Below are positions 16,544 through 24,209 of a stretch of DNA of 64,000 nucleotides, piece after piece. The first letter of the stretch is position 1. Each line of letters opens with the position of its first letter. The notes under the pieces are model-generated. The model searched no databases and was not told the origin of the DNA. It worked only from the letters and a program-made list of their open reading frames with translations. This DNA is from an uncultured Bryobacteraceae bacterium (GTDB lineage: Bacteria > Acidobacteriota > Terriglobia > Bryobacterales > Bryobacteraceae). Location of the stretch: contig CALDSU010000018.1 in the NCBI GenBank assembly GCA_937924525.1, positions 36,501 through 100,500 on the forward strand, in the 5' to 3' direction. The translations under genes were made by a program, and so were the position numbers.

Positions 16544-17121
16544 GCCGGGTGTTGCTAGCCGACGACAGCGCCCACGCCCAGCGCATGGGCGAACTGATCC
16601 TGCGGGACGAGGGATTCGAGGTCGTCACGGTCACCGATGGGGAGACGGCGCTGCTGCGGCTGGCCGATGTGGATCCGGACGTAGTGGTGGTGGACGCCCA
16701 TTTGACCGGGCGGAGCGGGTACCAGTTATGCGAAGCGGTCAAGAGGGACCCGCGTTTTCCGCATACGCGGGTGGTGCTCACCGCGGGCGCGCATGAGGCG
16801 GTGGACGAGGCCGAGTCGCGGCGGGTCGGAGCGGATGCCCTGCTCCGGCGCCCCTTTGAGGCCTCAGTGATGATCGCGACGCTGCGCCCGCTGGCCGCCG
16901 AGGCGGAAGAAGTGCGCCAGGGGGGGCCTTCGCGCGGCCCGCGTCCGAAGCCTACGCCGCCGCCGGCGCCCGCCGCGCCGCCGGCTCCGGAACCGCCCGA
17001 CGCCGAGACCGTCCGCGCGGCGGTCACGCTGGCGCTCGACGCGGCCATGCCGAAATTAATCGATACTATTACAGAAAAGGTGTTGTTCGCCCTGACGCGC
17101 CGCGCGCCGCGGGACGGATAG
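16540..17121 (+). CDS. Receiver-domain protein with Pro-rich linker and C-terminal helix
   Basis: 193 residues. Residues 1-120 are a response-regulator receiver: acidic pair D8/D9, phosphoacceptor D52 ([14 protein letters not shown]) and the VVLTAG segment. The conserved Lys before Pro-Phe is replaced by Arg (LLRRPFEA), which may change phosphorylation-coupled switching. A linker of Pro/Ala ([18 protein letters not shown]) leads to a ~40-residue amphipathic C-terminal segment ([20 protein letters not shown]) and no DNA-binding domain. A protein-interaction output is inference. No histidine kinase is nearby. It overlaps the bamD-like gene by four bases and precedes yajQ by 16. Confidence 0.85.
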   Translation: MSRVLLADDSAHAQRMGELILRDEGFEVVTVTDGETALLRLADVDPDVVVVDAHLTGRSGYQLCEAVKRDPRFPHTRVVLTAGAHEAVDEAESRRVGADALLRRPFEASVMIATLRPLAAEAEEVRQGGPSRGPRPKPTPPPAPAAPPAPEPPDAETVRAAVTLALDAAMPKLIDTITEKVLFALTRRAPRDG

Positions 17122-17137
17122 CCCGGTTGCATACGCT

Positions 17138-17638
17138 ATGCCCGACAATAGTTTTGACGTGGTCTCCAAGATCGACCTCGCCGAGGTTTCCAACGCCGTG
17201 CAACAAGCGCTGAAGGAGATCGTCCAGCGCTTCGATCTCAAGGACTCCCACTCCGACATCGAGTTACGGGAGAAGGAAAACAAGCTGATCCTGACCTCCC
17301 GCGACGAATACACCCTCAAGGCTGTGACGGAGGTGCTGCAAGGCAAACTGGTCAAGCGTAAGGTCCCGCTCAAGGGGCTGAGCTACGGCAAGGTGGAGCC
17401 CGCAGCCGGATCCACGGTCCGTCAGGAAGTCACCCTGCAACAAGGCATCCCTACCGAAAAGGGCAAGGAGATCGTCAAGCGCATCAAGGAAACCAAACTG
17501 AAAGTGCAGCCTTCGATTCAGGGTGATTTCGTCCGGGTCAGCGGCAAAGACCGCGACACGCTGCAAGCGGTAATCAAGGTGCTGCGCGAGACCGACTTCG
17601 GGATCGACATGCAGTTCGTCAATTACCGGACCAATTGA
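17138..17638 (+). CDS. yajQ: YajQ-family nucleotide-binding protein
   Basis: 166-residue cytosolic protein of the YajQ/UPF0234 family, duplicated alpha-beta folds; a Xanthomonas homologue binds cyclic di-GMP. Diagnostic segments are [20 protein letters not shown] at the N-terminus, [12 protein letters not shown] in the middle, and [18 protein letters not shown] followed by DMQFVNYR at the end. Length is exactly typical. Next to a receiver-domain gene, a signalling role is plausible but not shown. Confidence 0.95.
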   Translation: MPDNSFDVVSKIDLAEVSNAVQQALKEIVQRFDLKDSHSDIELREKENKLILTSRDEYTLKAVTEVLQGKLVKRKVPLKGLSYGKVEPAAGSTVRQEVTLQQGIPTEKGKEIVKRIKETKLKVQPSIQGDFVRVSGKDRDTLQAVIKVLRETDFGIDMQFVNYRTN

Positions 17639-17640
17639 CC

Positions 17641-18291
17641 GTGCGCAAAATCGAAACGCACTTCGTGGCGGGACCGGCAGGGCGGCTGGAAGCACTGCTT
17701 GAGGAGCCGGAAACCGGCGCGCCGCGGGCGGTGGCCCTCGTCTGCCATCCGCACCCGCTCTACGGCGGCACCATGCACAACAAAGTGGTTTACCGGATGG
17801 CGCGAGCCCTGCGGCATGCCGGCTGCGTGGTGCTGCGGTTCAATTTCCGCGGCGTGGGAAGGAGCGAGGGAATCCACGATCAGGGCCGCGGCGAAGTGGA
17901 AGATGCGCGGGCCTGCCTCGCGTGGTTGCGGGCGCGGTATCCCGATTTGCCTTATGTGCTGGCCGGCTTTTCCTTTGGCTCCCGCGTGGTTCTCCGCCTC
18001 GGCTGCGGCGTGCGCGATGCCCGGGCGGTGATTGCCGCCGGCTTTCCCACGTTGCGCGAACCGCTTGATTTCCTGGGGGTCTGCGGCGCGCCGAAGATCT
18101 TCCTGCAAAGCACGCAGGACGAACACGGTCCGCGCGGGGAACTCGAGGCGTTGTTTGCGGAGATGGCCGAACCCAAGCGCCTCGAATTCATCCCGGCAGC
18201 CGACCACTTCTTCAAGAATGCGCTCGACGAGTTCGAACAGCGGATGCGCGAAGTCGTGACGGCGGACATTCTCCCGGCGCACGCGAACTGA
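17641..18291 (+). CDS. Alpha/beta hydrolase (dienelactone-hydrolase-like clade)
   Basis: 216-residue cytosolic hydrolase. Family signs are VALVCHPHPLYGGTMHNKVV, RFNFRGVGRSEG (oxyanion region), nucleophile elbow GFSFGSRVV with Ser, and ADHFFKN with the catalytic His; the catalytic Asp is probably in STQDEHGP. This pattern is common in small hydrolases of unknown substrate. The GTG start is two bases after the yajQ stop, so it is the last gene of the rsmB-rpe-bamD-receiver-yajQ run. Confidence 0.88.
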   Translation: MRKIETHFVAGPAGRLEALLEEPETGAPRAVALVCHPHPLYGGTMHNKVVYRMARALRHAGCVVLRFNFRGVGRSEGIHDQGRGEVEDARACLAWLRARYPDLPYVLAGFSFGSRVVLRLGCGVRDARAVIAAGFPTLREPLDFLGVCGAPKIFLQSTQDEHGPRGELEALFAEMAEPKRLEFIPAADHFFKNALDEFEQRMREVVTADILPAHAN

Positions 18292-18293
18292 AA

Positions 18294-18321
18294 GCCTGCC
18301 CTCTCCCGCGAGGCGGCAGGC
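18294..18321. terminator. Hairpin between convergent genes
   Basis: GCCTGCC and GGCAGGC form a 7-bp stem between the hydrolase stop and the ferredoxin stop. It may end both transcripts; there is no strong T-run. Confidence 0.35.
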
Positions 18322-18327
18322 AGCCCT

Positions 18328-18582
18328 TTAATTACGAAAATACGCCGCGTTCTTGTCGACGTATGCCTGCATGTCGGCGGGGACGTCTTCGAGCGGCATG
18401 ATCGACGACGTCGGACACACCGGAACGCACGCGCCGCAGTCAATGCAGTTGTCGGGGTCCACAAAGAGCTGGTCCAGTTCCTCAGCCTTCGGGTCATCCT
18501 GCCGCGGAGCAATGCAATCCGCCGGGCAGGCTTCCACACACAGAAAATCCTTTGTGCAACCTTCGGTGATGACGTATGCCAT
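18328..18582 (-). CDS. Seven-iron-type ferredoxin
   Basis: 84-residue electron carrier. The first cluster motif is C9, C15, C19, C23 (GCTKDFLCVEACPADCI) and the second C46-x2-C49-x2-C52-x3-C56-P. Organisation resembles Azotobacter FdI-type 3Fe-4S/4Fe-4S ferredoxins, with acidic C-terminal residues DVPADMQAYVDKNAAYF. The spacing C9-x5-C15 is shorter than the x7 in FdI, so the first site might hold either cluster type. The start ATG gives MAYVITEGC, the usual family start. It faces away from the hydrolase and lies ~210 bases from citrate synthase on the same strand. Confidence 0.9.
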   Translation of the reverse strand: MAYVITEGCTKDFLCVEACPADCIAPRQDDPKAEELDQLFVDPDNCIDCGACVPVCPTSSIMPLEDVPADMQAYVDKNAAYFRN

Positions 18583-18765
18583 ACCCGGCGGGGTGCAATC
18601 CTCTTGCCAACCCGCGGAAACCGTCCTGAGCGCGCAAGTGACTCGCATCGCGTCCTCTCCGGACGCGCAATTTTGCGCCCTCAGCGAATACACACAAGCC
18701 GCTGGCTTCCAGGTGGGGCAAATTCCCCAACCCGACCCGCGGCGTGGCGGAAGCACGCGCCGGTG

Positions 18766-18786
18766 GGGCAAGTCTCCGACTTGCCC
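18766..18786. repeat. REP-like palindrome, copy 1
   Basis: GGGCAAGTC-TCC-GACTTGCCC, a perfect 9-bp inverted repeat around a 3-base centre in the 212-base gap between citrate synthase and the ferredoxin. A related half unit, GGTGGGGCAAATTCCCC, lies about 50 bases before it. The rest of the gap holds no gene that I see. Confidence 0.7.
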
Positions 18787-18794
18787 ATCGGAAG

Positions 18795-20099
18795 TTACGA
18801 TACCGCGTGCGCGAGGCGCTTCTCCAGCGGCACGACGTGGCGTTCGCCGTAGCCGAGATACTTCTGCCGCGGCCGCGCGATCTTCTGCTCGGCGTCTTCC
18901 AGCATCTCCTGCCACTGCGCCAGCCACCCCACCACCCGCGGAATCGCAAACAGGACGGTGAACATGGCGGGCTTGAAGCCCATGGCCTGATAGATAATGC
19001 CGGAATAGAAATCCACGTTGGGGTAGAGCTTGCGCTTGACGAAATATTCGTCATTCAGCGCGATCTTCTCGAGCTCGAGCGCAATCTCCAGTTTGGGATT
19101 GGCGCCGGTGACCTCGAAGACCCGGTCCGCGGTCCACTTGATGATGCGGGCGCGCGGATCGTAGTTCTTATAGACCCGGTGGCCGAATCCCATCAACTTG
19201 CGCTTGCCGGCCTTGACCGACTCGATGTAAGCCGGGATGTTGTCCTTCGAGCCGATTTCGTCCAGCATCTTGAGTACGGCCTCATTGGCGCCGCCGTGCA
19301 GCGGTCCGGCCAGCGCAGCCGCGGCCGCCGCCGTCGCCAGATAGGGATCGGTCTGCGCGCTGCCCACGCAGCGCATCGTGTTGGTGGAGCAGTTCTGCTC
19401 GTGGTCGGCGTGGAGGATGAACAGGATGTCCAGCGCCCTGGCCAGCACGGGATTGGCGACATACTTCGGCTCGACCATCTTCCACAGCATGTTCATGAAG
19501 TTTTCGGCGTAACCAAGATCGTTGTCCGGATAGACGTAGGGATAGCCCAGGCTGTGGCGATACGCATACGCCGCAATGGTCGGCATTTTTGCGACAAGGC
19601 GGATGATCTCAATTTCGCGGATTTCCGGATCCAGCACATTGCGCGCCTCCGGGTACACGGTCGAAAGGGCCGCCACCGTGCTGACCAGCATCCCCATGGG
19701 GTGGGCGTCGTAGCGGAAGCCCTCGAGAAACTTCTTGGTGGTTTCATGAAGCATCGTGTGATACTTCACGCGCTGAATCCAGTTGTCCAGTTCGGGCTGC
19801 GTGGGCAACTCGCCCTTGAGCAGCAGCCAGGCCACTTCGAGAAAGGTGCAGTTTTCGGCCAGTTCTTCGATCGGGTAACCCCGATACCGAAGAATGCCCT
19901 TGTCCCCGTCGATGAAGGTGATCCTGCTGGTGCAGGAAGCGGTGTTGAGGAATGCCGGATCGTAGCTCATGATCCCGAAATCTTCGGGATCCGTTTTGAT
20001 CTGGCGCAAGTCCATGGCGCGAATCGTGCCGTCCTGAATCGGCAGTTCGTACGTTCTGCCGGTCCGCTTGTCAAGAATCGAGAGGATATCGTCTGCCAT
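18795..20099 (-). CDS. gltA: Citrate synthase
   Basis: Condenses acetyl-CoA and oxaloacetate to citrate at the entry to the TCA cycle. 434 residues, the length of the type I/II hexameric bacterial enzymes. Recognisable segments: FIDGDKGILRYRGYPIEELA, HADHEQNCSTNTMR (conserved His), GPLHGGANEAVLKML (catalytic His), MGFGHRVYKNYDPRA (His and substrate-binding Arg) and KLYPNVDFYSGIIY (catalytic Asp). The ATG has AGGAG eight bases upstream; the open frame extends ~100 codons further but without similarity. A GC hairpin sits in its leader. Confidence 0.97.
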   Translation of the reverse strand: MADDILSILDKRTGRTYELPIQDGTIRAMDLRQIKTDPEDFGIMSYDPAFLNTASCTSRITFIDGDKGILRYRGYPIEELAENCTFLEVAWLLLKGELPTQPELDNWIQRVKYHTMLHETTKKFLEGFRYDAHPMGMLVSTVAALSTVYPEARNVLDPEIREIEIIRLVAKMPTIAAYAYRHSLGYPYVYPDNDLGYAENFMNMLWKMVEPKYVANPVLARALDILFILHADHEQNCSTNTMRCVGSAQTDPYLATAAAAAALAGPLHGGANEAVLKMLDEIGSKDNIPAYIESVKAGKRKLMGFGHRVYKNYDPRARIIKWTADRVFEVTGANPKLEIALELEKIALNDEYFVKRKLYPNVDFYSGIIYQAMGFKPAMFTVLFAIPRVVGWLAQWQEMLEDAEQKIARPRQKYLGYGERHVVPLEKRLAHAVS

Positions 20100-20114
20100 C
20101 GGAATACTCCTGGG

Positions 20115-20135
20115 CCCGCCCGCCGGCCGGGCGGG
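20115..20135 (-). other. GC hairpin in citrate synthase leader
   Basis: CCCGCCCG and CGGGCGGG form a perfect 8-bp stem with a 5-base loop, 16-36 bases upstream of the gltA start and just before its AGGAG site. It could modulate translation; this is inference. Confidence 0.35.
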
Positions 20136-20267
20136 GCTGAGGATCGCACAGCTACCAGGTGAGCGAGAGGGAGGAGATACACGGGGAGAGCGGCGGCGGC
20201 AATACTCATCCGGCGGTCTGGCCATCGACGCCATCCCTGCGGAATCTCCCGGTCCTGATCCTACACC

Positions 20268-21182
20268 ATGCGGTCGCACAACGGAATCCCCCGCCGTTGC
20301 GGTTCCTTGTTTCCGGCCGTCTGCCCACCCACATCCGGGGGGCCGACTTGTTCGCACCGCGGGACGTCTGCTACAAGACTGGGAGAGGGCATCGGCATCT
20401 TTCAAGTCTGCATACTGGCCAGCGGCAGCGCGGGCAATTGCGTCTACGCCGGCAGCGAACGCACCGGCATTCTAATCGACGCCGGACTGAGCTTTGCGCA
20501 GCTCGAGCAGCGCCTGGCCACGGCGGGCCTTTCCCTCGACCGGGTGCGGGCGGTGCTGGTCACGCACGAGCACGCCGATCACGTCTCGGGCCTGGTCCGC
20601 CTGACCCGCAAGAGCCTGACCCGCAAACGCCCGTTGCCGATCTACCTCACCGAGCGCACCGCCGGTTCTATCGACTGGCAGAACCTGACCCCGCACCTCG
20701 AACTGTTTCAGGCCGGCGCGCGGATCGTGGTGGACGACCTGGAGATCGACAGCTTCACGGTGCCGCACGACGCCATCGACCCGGTCGGCTTCACCGTGCG
20801 GGCGCAGGGCGTCAAGTTCTCGCTCGCCACCGATCTCGGATACATCCCCGGCTCGATCCGCTATCATTTGCAGGGGTCGGACGTGCTGCTGCTGGAGTCC
20901 AACCACGACCTGGAAATGCTGAAGGTGGGTCCGTACCCCTGGCCGGTGAAACAACGGGTGATGAGCCGCGTTGGCCACCTGTCGAACGATCACGCCTGCG
21001 ACTTTATCTGCCAGGACCTGGACGCGCGCGTGCAGACCCTGATTCTCGGCCACCTGAGCGAGCACAACAACCACCCGGAAATTGTACGGCTGATGGCGGA
21101 TCAGGCGCTGCTGGCGCGCGGGATTTCGCCGCGGCTGGTGGTGGCTTCGCAGCGCGAGCCGACGGAAGCATTCACGTTTTGA
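20268..21182 (+). CDS. Metallo-beta-lactamase-fold hydrolase (YycJ/WalJ-like)
   Basis: Zinc hydrolase of the YycJ-type MBL family, probably a nuclease-like or phosphodiesterase enzyme. Motifs: VTHEHADHVSGL (HxHxDH), PHDAIDPVGF (His), ATDLGYI (metal Asp) and ILGHLSEHNN (His near the end). Homologues begin right before the CILASGSAGNC segment, but no ATG, GTG or TTG lies in frame between 20268 and that point. GGGAGAGGG at 20381-20389 sits 7 bases before an ATC codon at 20397 (IFQVCILASGSAGN), so the true start may be this non-standard codon; the first 43 codons listed here may be untranslated. Confidence 0.85.
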   Translation: MRSHNGIPRRCGSLFPAVCPPTSGGPTCSHRGTSATRLGEGIGIFQVCILASGSAGNCVYAGSERTGILIDAGLSFAQLEQRLATAGLSLDRVRAVLVTHEHADHVSGLVRLTRKSLTRKRPLPIYLTERTAGSIDWQNLTPHLELFQAGARIVVDDLEIDSFTVPHDAIDPVGFTVRAQGVKFSLATDLGYIPGSIRYHLQGSDVLLLESNHDLEMLKVGPYPWPVKQRVMSRVGHLSNDHACDFICQDLDARVQTLILGHLSEHNNHPEIVRLMADQALLARGISPRLVVASQREPTEAFTF

Positions 21183-21198
21183 AGAAAGCAACGCCAAG

Positions 21199-22521
21199 AT
21201 GATTTCACGATACACGCGGCCGGAAATGGGCCGCATCTGGAGCGACGAGAACAAATTCGCCACCTGGCTGGAGGTGGAGCTGGCCGCCTCCGAGGCGCTG
21301 GCGGAATTGGGCGAGGTGCCCGCCGAGGCGGCGCGCCTGCTGCGCGAGCACGCCGGCTTCGACGTAGCGCGCATCGACGCGATCGAGGCCGAAGTGCGCC
21401 ACGACGTAATCGCCTTCACCACCTGCGTCGCCGAGCGGATGGCCGCCGCCGGGCATGCCGAGGCGTCGCGCTGGCTGCATTTCGGGCTGACCTCCAACGA
21501 TGTGGTGGACACCGCGCAGGCGTTGCGGCTGCAACAAGCCTCCGCGTTGATCGCCGCCGGGTTGGAGGCGCTGCAAACCGTACTCAAGCGCCGCGCGTTT
21601 GAATTCCGCCACACCGTCCAGATCGGCCGCACGCATGGCGTGCATGCCGAGCCGATTACCTTCGGCTGGAAGCTGGCGTTGTGGCACGAGGAGATCGGAC
21701 GTCACCGCCGGCGGTTCGCCGACGCCGCCGAGGACCTGCGCGTGGGGAAAATCTCGGGCGCGGTCGGCACCTTCGCCCACCTCGGGCCGGACGCCGAGGA
21801 AAGGATCTGCGCAAGGCTGGGACTCAAAGCCGCGCCGATCTCCACCCAGGTGTTGCAGCGCGACCGGCACGCCGCCTATTTATGCGCCCTGGCCGGCATC
21901 GCCGCTTCGCTCGAGAAAATCGCCCTCGAGGTCCGGCACTTGCAGCGCACCGAGGTCCGGGAGGCGGAAGAATACTTCGCCAAGGGGCAGAAAGGCAGTT
22001 CGGCCATGCCGCACAAGCGCAATCCGGTGCTGAGCGAGCAGATCTGCGGGCTGGCCCGCGTCGTGCGCGCGAACGCCATGGCCGGACTCGAGAATGTCGC
22101 CCTATGGCACGAACGGGACATCTCGCATTCTTCGGTGGAGCGGGTGATCCTGGCCGATTCGCTGATCCTGACGGACTACTTGTTGGCGAAAACCACGTGG
22201 CTGGTGGATAAGCTTCTGGTCTACCCGGAACGCATGAAGCGGAACATCAGCCTGACCCGCGGGCTGGTGTTCAGCGGCCAACTCCTGCTGGACCTGGCCG
22301 CCGCGGGCATGCTGCGGGAAACCGCTTACCGGATCGTGCAAGGGCATGCCATGCGCTGCTGGGAAGAAGAGGGCGACTTCCGCGCCGCCGTCGAGGCGGA
22401 TCCGGAGATCCAAGCCTGCCTGTCTCCGGAAAAGCTGGCGCAGACGTTCTCCCTCGAGCGCCAACTCCGGCACGTGGACGCGATCTTCCGCCGGGTATTC
22501 GGTCCCGAGGGTGGCGCGTAG
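21199..22521 (+). CDS. purB: Adenylosuccinate lyase
   Basis: Cleaves adenylosuccinate and SAICAR in purine synthesis. 440-residue fumarase/aspartase-superfamily protein. Diagnostic segments: ISRYTRPEMGRIWSDENKF at the N-terminus, HFGLTSNDVVDTAQALRL, IGRTHGVHAEPITFG with catalytic His, and the flexible signature loop GSSAMPHKRNP with catalytic Ser. Length is typical. It lies 16 bases after the MBL-fold gene, so the two are probably co-transcribed. The purS gene is elsewhere in the window (37540). Confidence 0.97.
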   Translation: MISRYTRPEMGRIWSDENKFATWLEVELAASEALAELGEVPAEAARLLREHAGFDVARIDAIEAEVRHDVIAFTTCVAERMAAAGHAEASRWLHFGLTSNDVVDTAQALRLQQASALIAAGLEALQTVLKRRAFEFRHTVQIGRTHGVHAEPITFGWKLALWHEEIGRHRRRFADAAEDLRVGKISGAVGTFAHLGPDAEERICARLGLKAAPISTQVLQRDRHAAYLCALAGIAASLEKIALEVRHLQRTEVREAEEYFAKGQKGSSAMPHKRNPVLSEQICGLARVVRANAMAGLENVALWHERDISHSSVERVILADSLILTDYLLAKTTWLVDKLLVYPERMKRNISLTRGLVFSGQLLLDLAAAGMLRETAYRIVQGHAMRCWEEEGDFRAAVEADPEIQACLSPEKLAQTFSLERQLRHVDAIFRRVFGPEGGA

Positions 22522-22581
22522 CCGCGGCTCCTTTGCGGAAAGGCGGCCTCCGGGTTATGGGACACTAAAGGGTCCAGGAAC

Positions 22582-23328
22582 GTGAGAATTTACCTTCTTT
22601 TTTTCTTGGCCGGCCTGGCCTTGCCCGCCGCGGGCGCCAACAAGCTTTCCCGCGCGGAGCGCCGCGACGGGTTCCAACTGCTCTTTGATGGCAAAAGCCT
22701 GCGCAACTGGCACTCGATCCGGCAGCGCCCCGACGCCGGGGGATGGACGGTCCGCAAGGGCATTCTGACCTGGAACAAAGGTGGCTCGTGGCTTGCCACC
22801 GATGACATGTACTACGACTTCGTCTTGCGGCTCGAGTACCGGACGCGCGGCAACTCCAATAGCGGCATCTTTCTCCGCGCGCTTCCGGAAGGCAATCCCG
22901 CCTTTTCGGGCATGGAGCTCCAGATCATGAGCGATGCGGGCCAGCCCCCCGGACTGCGCTCCACCGGTGCGCTGTACGGCGCGGTCGCTCCCATCCGCAA
23001 CGCCGCCAAGCCCGATGGGGAATGGAACCAGGTGGAGGTGACGGTCCGCGAGCGCCGGGTCGTGGCCAGTTGGAACGGCGAGAAGGTCCTGGACGCGAAC
23101 CTGGACGATCCCGCGTATCAGCACGCCCAGCAGAAGCCGCTCGCCGAGCGCGCCGCCTACGGGCACGTGGGCTTGCAGGCGTACAACCAGGGCGAGCCCG
23201 TCGAGTTCCGCAAGATCCGCATCCGGGTGTTGAAATGGGGGCCTGGATTCCCGAGGACGCCGGAACCTGACGATCCCGAGTTCCGCTCTCCGGCGCTCGA
23301 CCGGCGGCCACCGGAGAAACAGCCATGA
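22582..23328 (+). CDS. DUF1080 (3-keto-disaccharide hydrolase-like) secreted protein
   Basis: 248 residues with a signal peptide (LLFFLAGLALPAAGA) and one DUF1080 concanavalin-like domain. Typical segments: DGFQLLFDGKSLRNWH, YDFVLRLEYRTRGNSNSGIFLR, GMELQIMSD and NQVEVTVRERRV. DUF1080 members include 3-keto-glycoside hydrolases and lectin-like proteins; the acidic residues in EYRT and ELQI would be consistent with catalysis. The GTG start follows AGGA. Its stop overlaps the start of the amidohydrolase gene (ATGA), so the two products are probably made together. Confidence 0.87.
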   Translation: MRIYLLFFLAGLALPAAGANKLSRAERRDGFQLLFDGKSLRNWHSIRQRPDAGGWTVRKGILTWNKGGSWLATDDMYYDFVLRLEYRTRGNSNSGIFLRALPEGNPAFSGMELQIMSDAGQPPGLRSTGALYGAVAPIRNAAKPDGEWNQVEVTVRERRVVASWNGEKVLDANLDDPAYQHAQQKPLAERAAYGHVGLQAYNQGEPVEFRKIRIRVLKWGPGFPRTPEPDDPEFRSPALDRRPPEKQP

Positions 23329-24158
23329 GGATTGACGCGCACCAGCATTTCTGGGACCTCGACCGTTTCACCTATCGCTGGATGCCCCCGGGACCCTCCG
23401 TCTTGCGGCGGAACTACTTGCCCGAGGATCTGGCGCCGATTCTCGCACGCAACCGGTTCGACGGGAGCGTCCTGGTCCAGGCGAATACCGTCGCCGCCGA
23501 AGCCGAGTGGATGCTCGAGCTGGCCACTCGCCACGAGTTCATCAAGGCGGTGGTGGCATGGGTCGACCTGACCGACCCGAGGCTGGGCGAGCGACTCGAT
23601 CAATTGCAGCGGCATCCCCGCTTCAAAGGCGTGCGCCACCCCGTGCACGACGAGGCCGATCCGCGCTGGCTGCTGCGCGAGGACGTGCTGCGGGGCCTTG
23701 CCGAGCTGGAGCGGCGCGACCTTCCCTATGACCTGCTGTTACGGCCGGTGCACCTGCCGTTGGTGCCCATCCTGGCCGAACGTTTCCCGCAACTGCGGAT
23801 GGTGATCGATCACCTCGCCAAGCCGCCGATCGCCCGGCATTCCCTGGAAGGATGGGCCGAGCAGTTCGCAGCCGCCGCGCAATACCCGCGCGTGTGGTGC
23901 AAGCTCTCCGGCATGATCACGGAGGCGGATCACCGGAGCTGGAAAACGGCGCACCTGCTGCCCTATGTCGCGCACGCCCTGCGCTGTTTCGGTCCGGAGC
24001 GCCTGATGTTCGGCAGCGACTGGCCGGTGTGTCTGCTGGCCGGCTCCTGGAAACAGGTGCTGGCCGCGTTCACGCAGGCGCTGGGTCCGCAGCCGATGGA
24101 AGTCCGGGAAAAACTGATCGGCGGCAACGCCTGTGCGTTCTACCGCATTGCCTCTTGA
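23325..24158 (+). CDS. Amidohydrolase family 2 lactonase (L-fuconolactonase-like)
   Basis: 277-residue TIM-barrel hydrolase of the amidohydrolase_2 group. It opens with MRIDAHQHFWDLDRFTYRWM, the HxHFW motif of L-fucono- and L-rhamnonolactonases, followed by VLVQANTVAAEAEWML, MVIDHLAKPPI, VWCKLSGMITEADHRSW and LMFGSDWPVCLLAG with the metal Asp. These match the sugar-lactone hydrolase subgroup, so hydrolysis of a six-carbon sugar lactone is likely; the exact sugar is inference. It is translationally coupled to the DUF1080 gene and followed by an aminotransferase. Confidence 0.88.
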   Translation: MRIDAHQHFWDLDRFTYRWMPPGPSVLRRNYLPEDLAPILARNRFDGSVLVQANTVAAEAEWMLELATRHEFIKAVVAWVDLTDPRLGERLDQLQRHPRFKGVRHPVHDEADPRWLLREDVLRGLAELERRDLPYDLLLRPVHLPLVPILAERFPQLRMVIDHLAKPPIARHSLEGWAEQFAAAAQYPRVWCKLSGMITEADHRSWKTAHLLPYVAHALRCFGPERLMFGSDWPVCLLAGSWKQVLAAFTQALGPQPMEVREKLIGGNACAFYRIAS

Positions 24159-24209
24159 CCCCTCGCCTGGCCGCAGGCCGGCCTGCTATCGTTGAGACTC
24201 GAAAGACCT

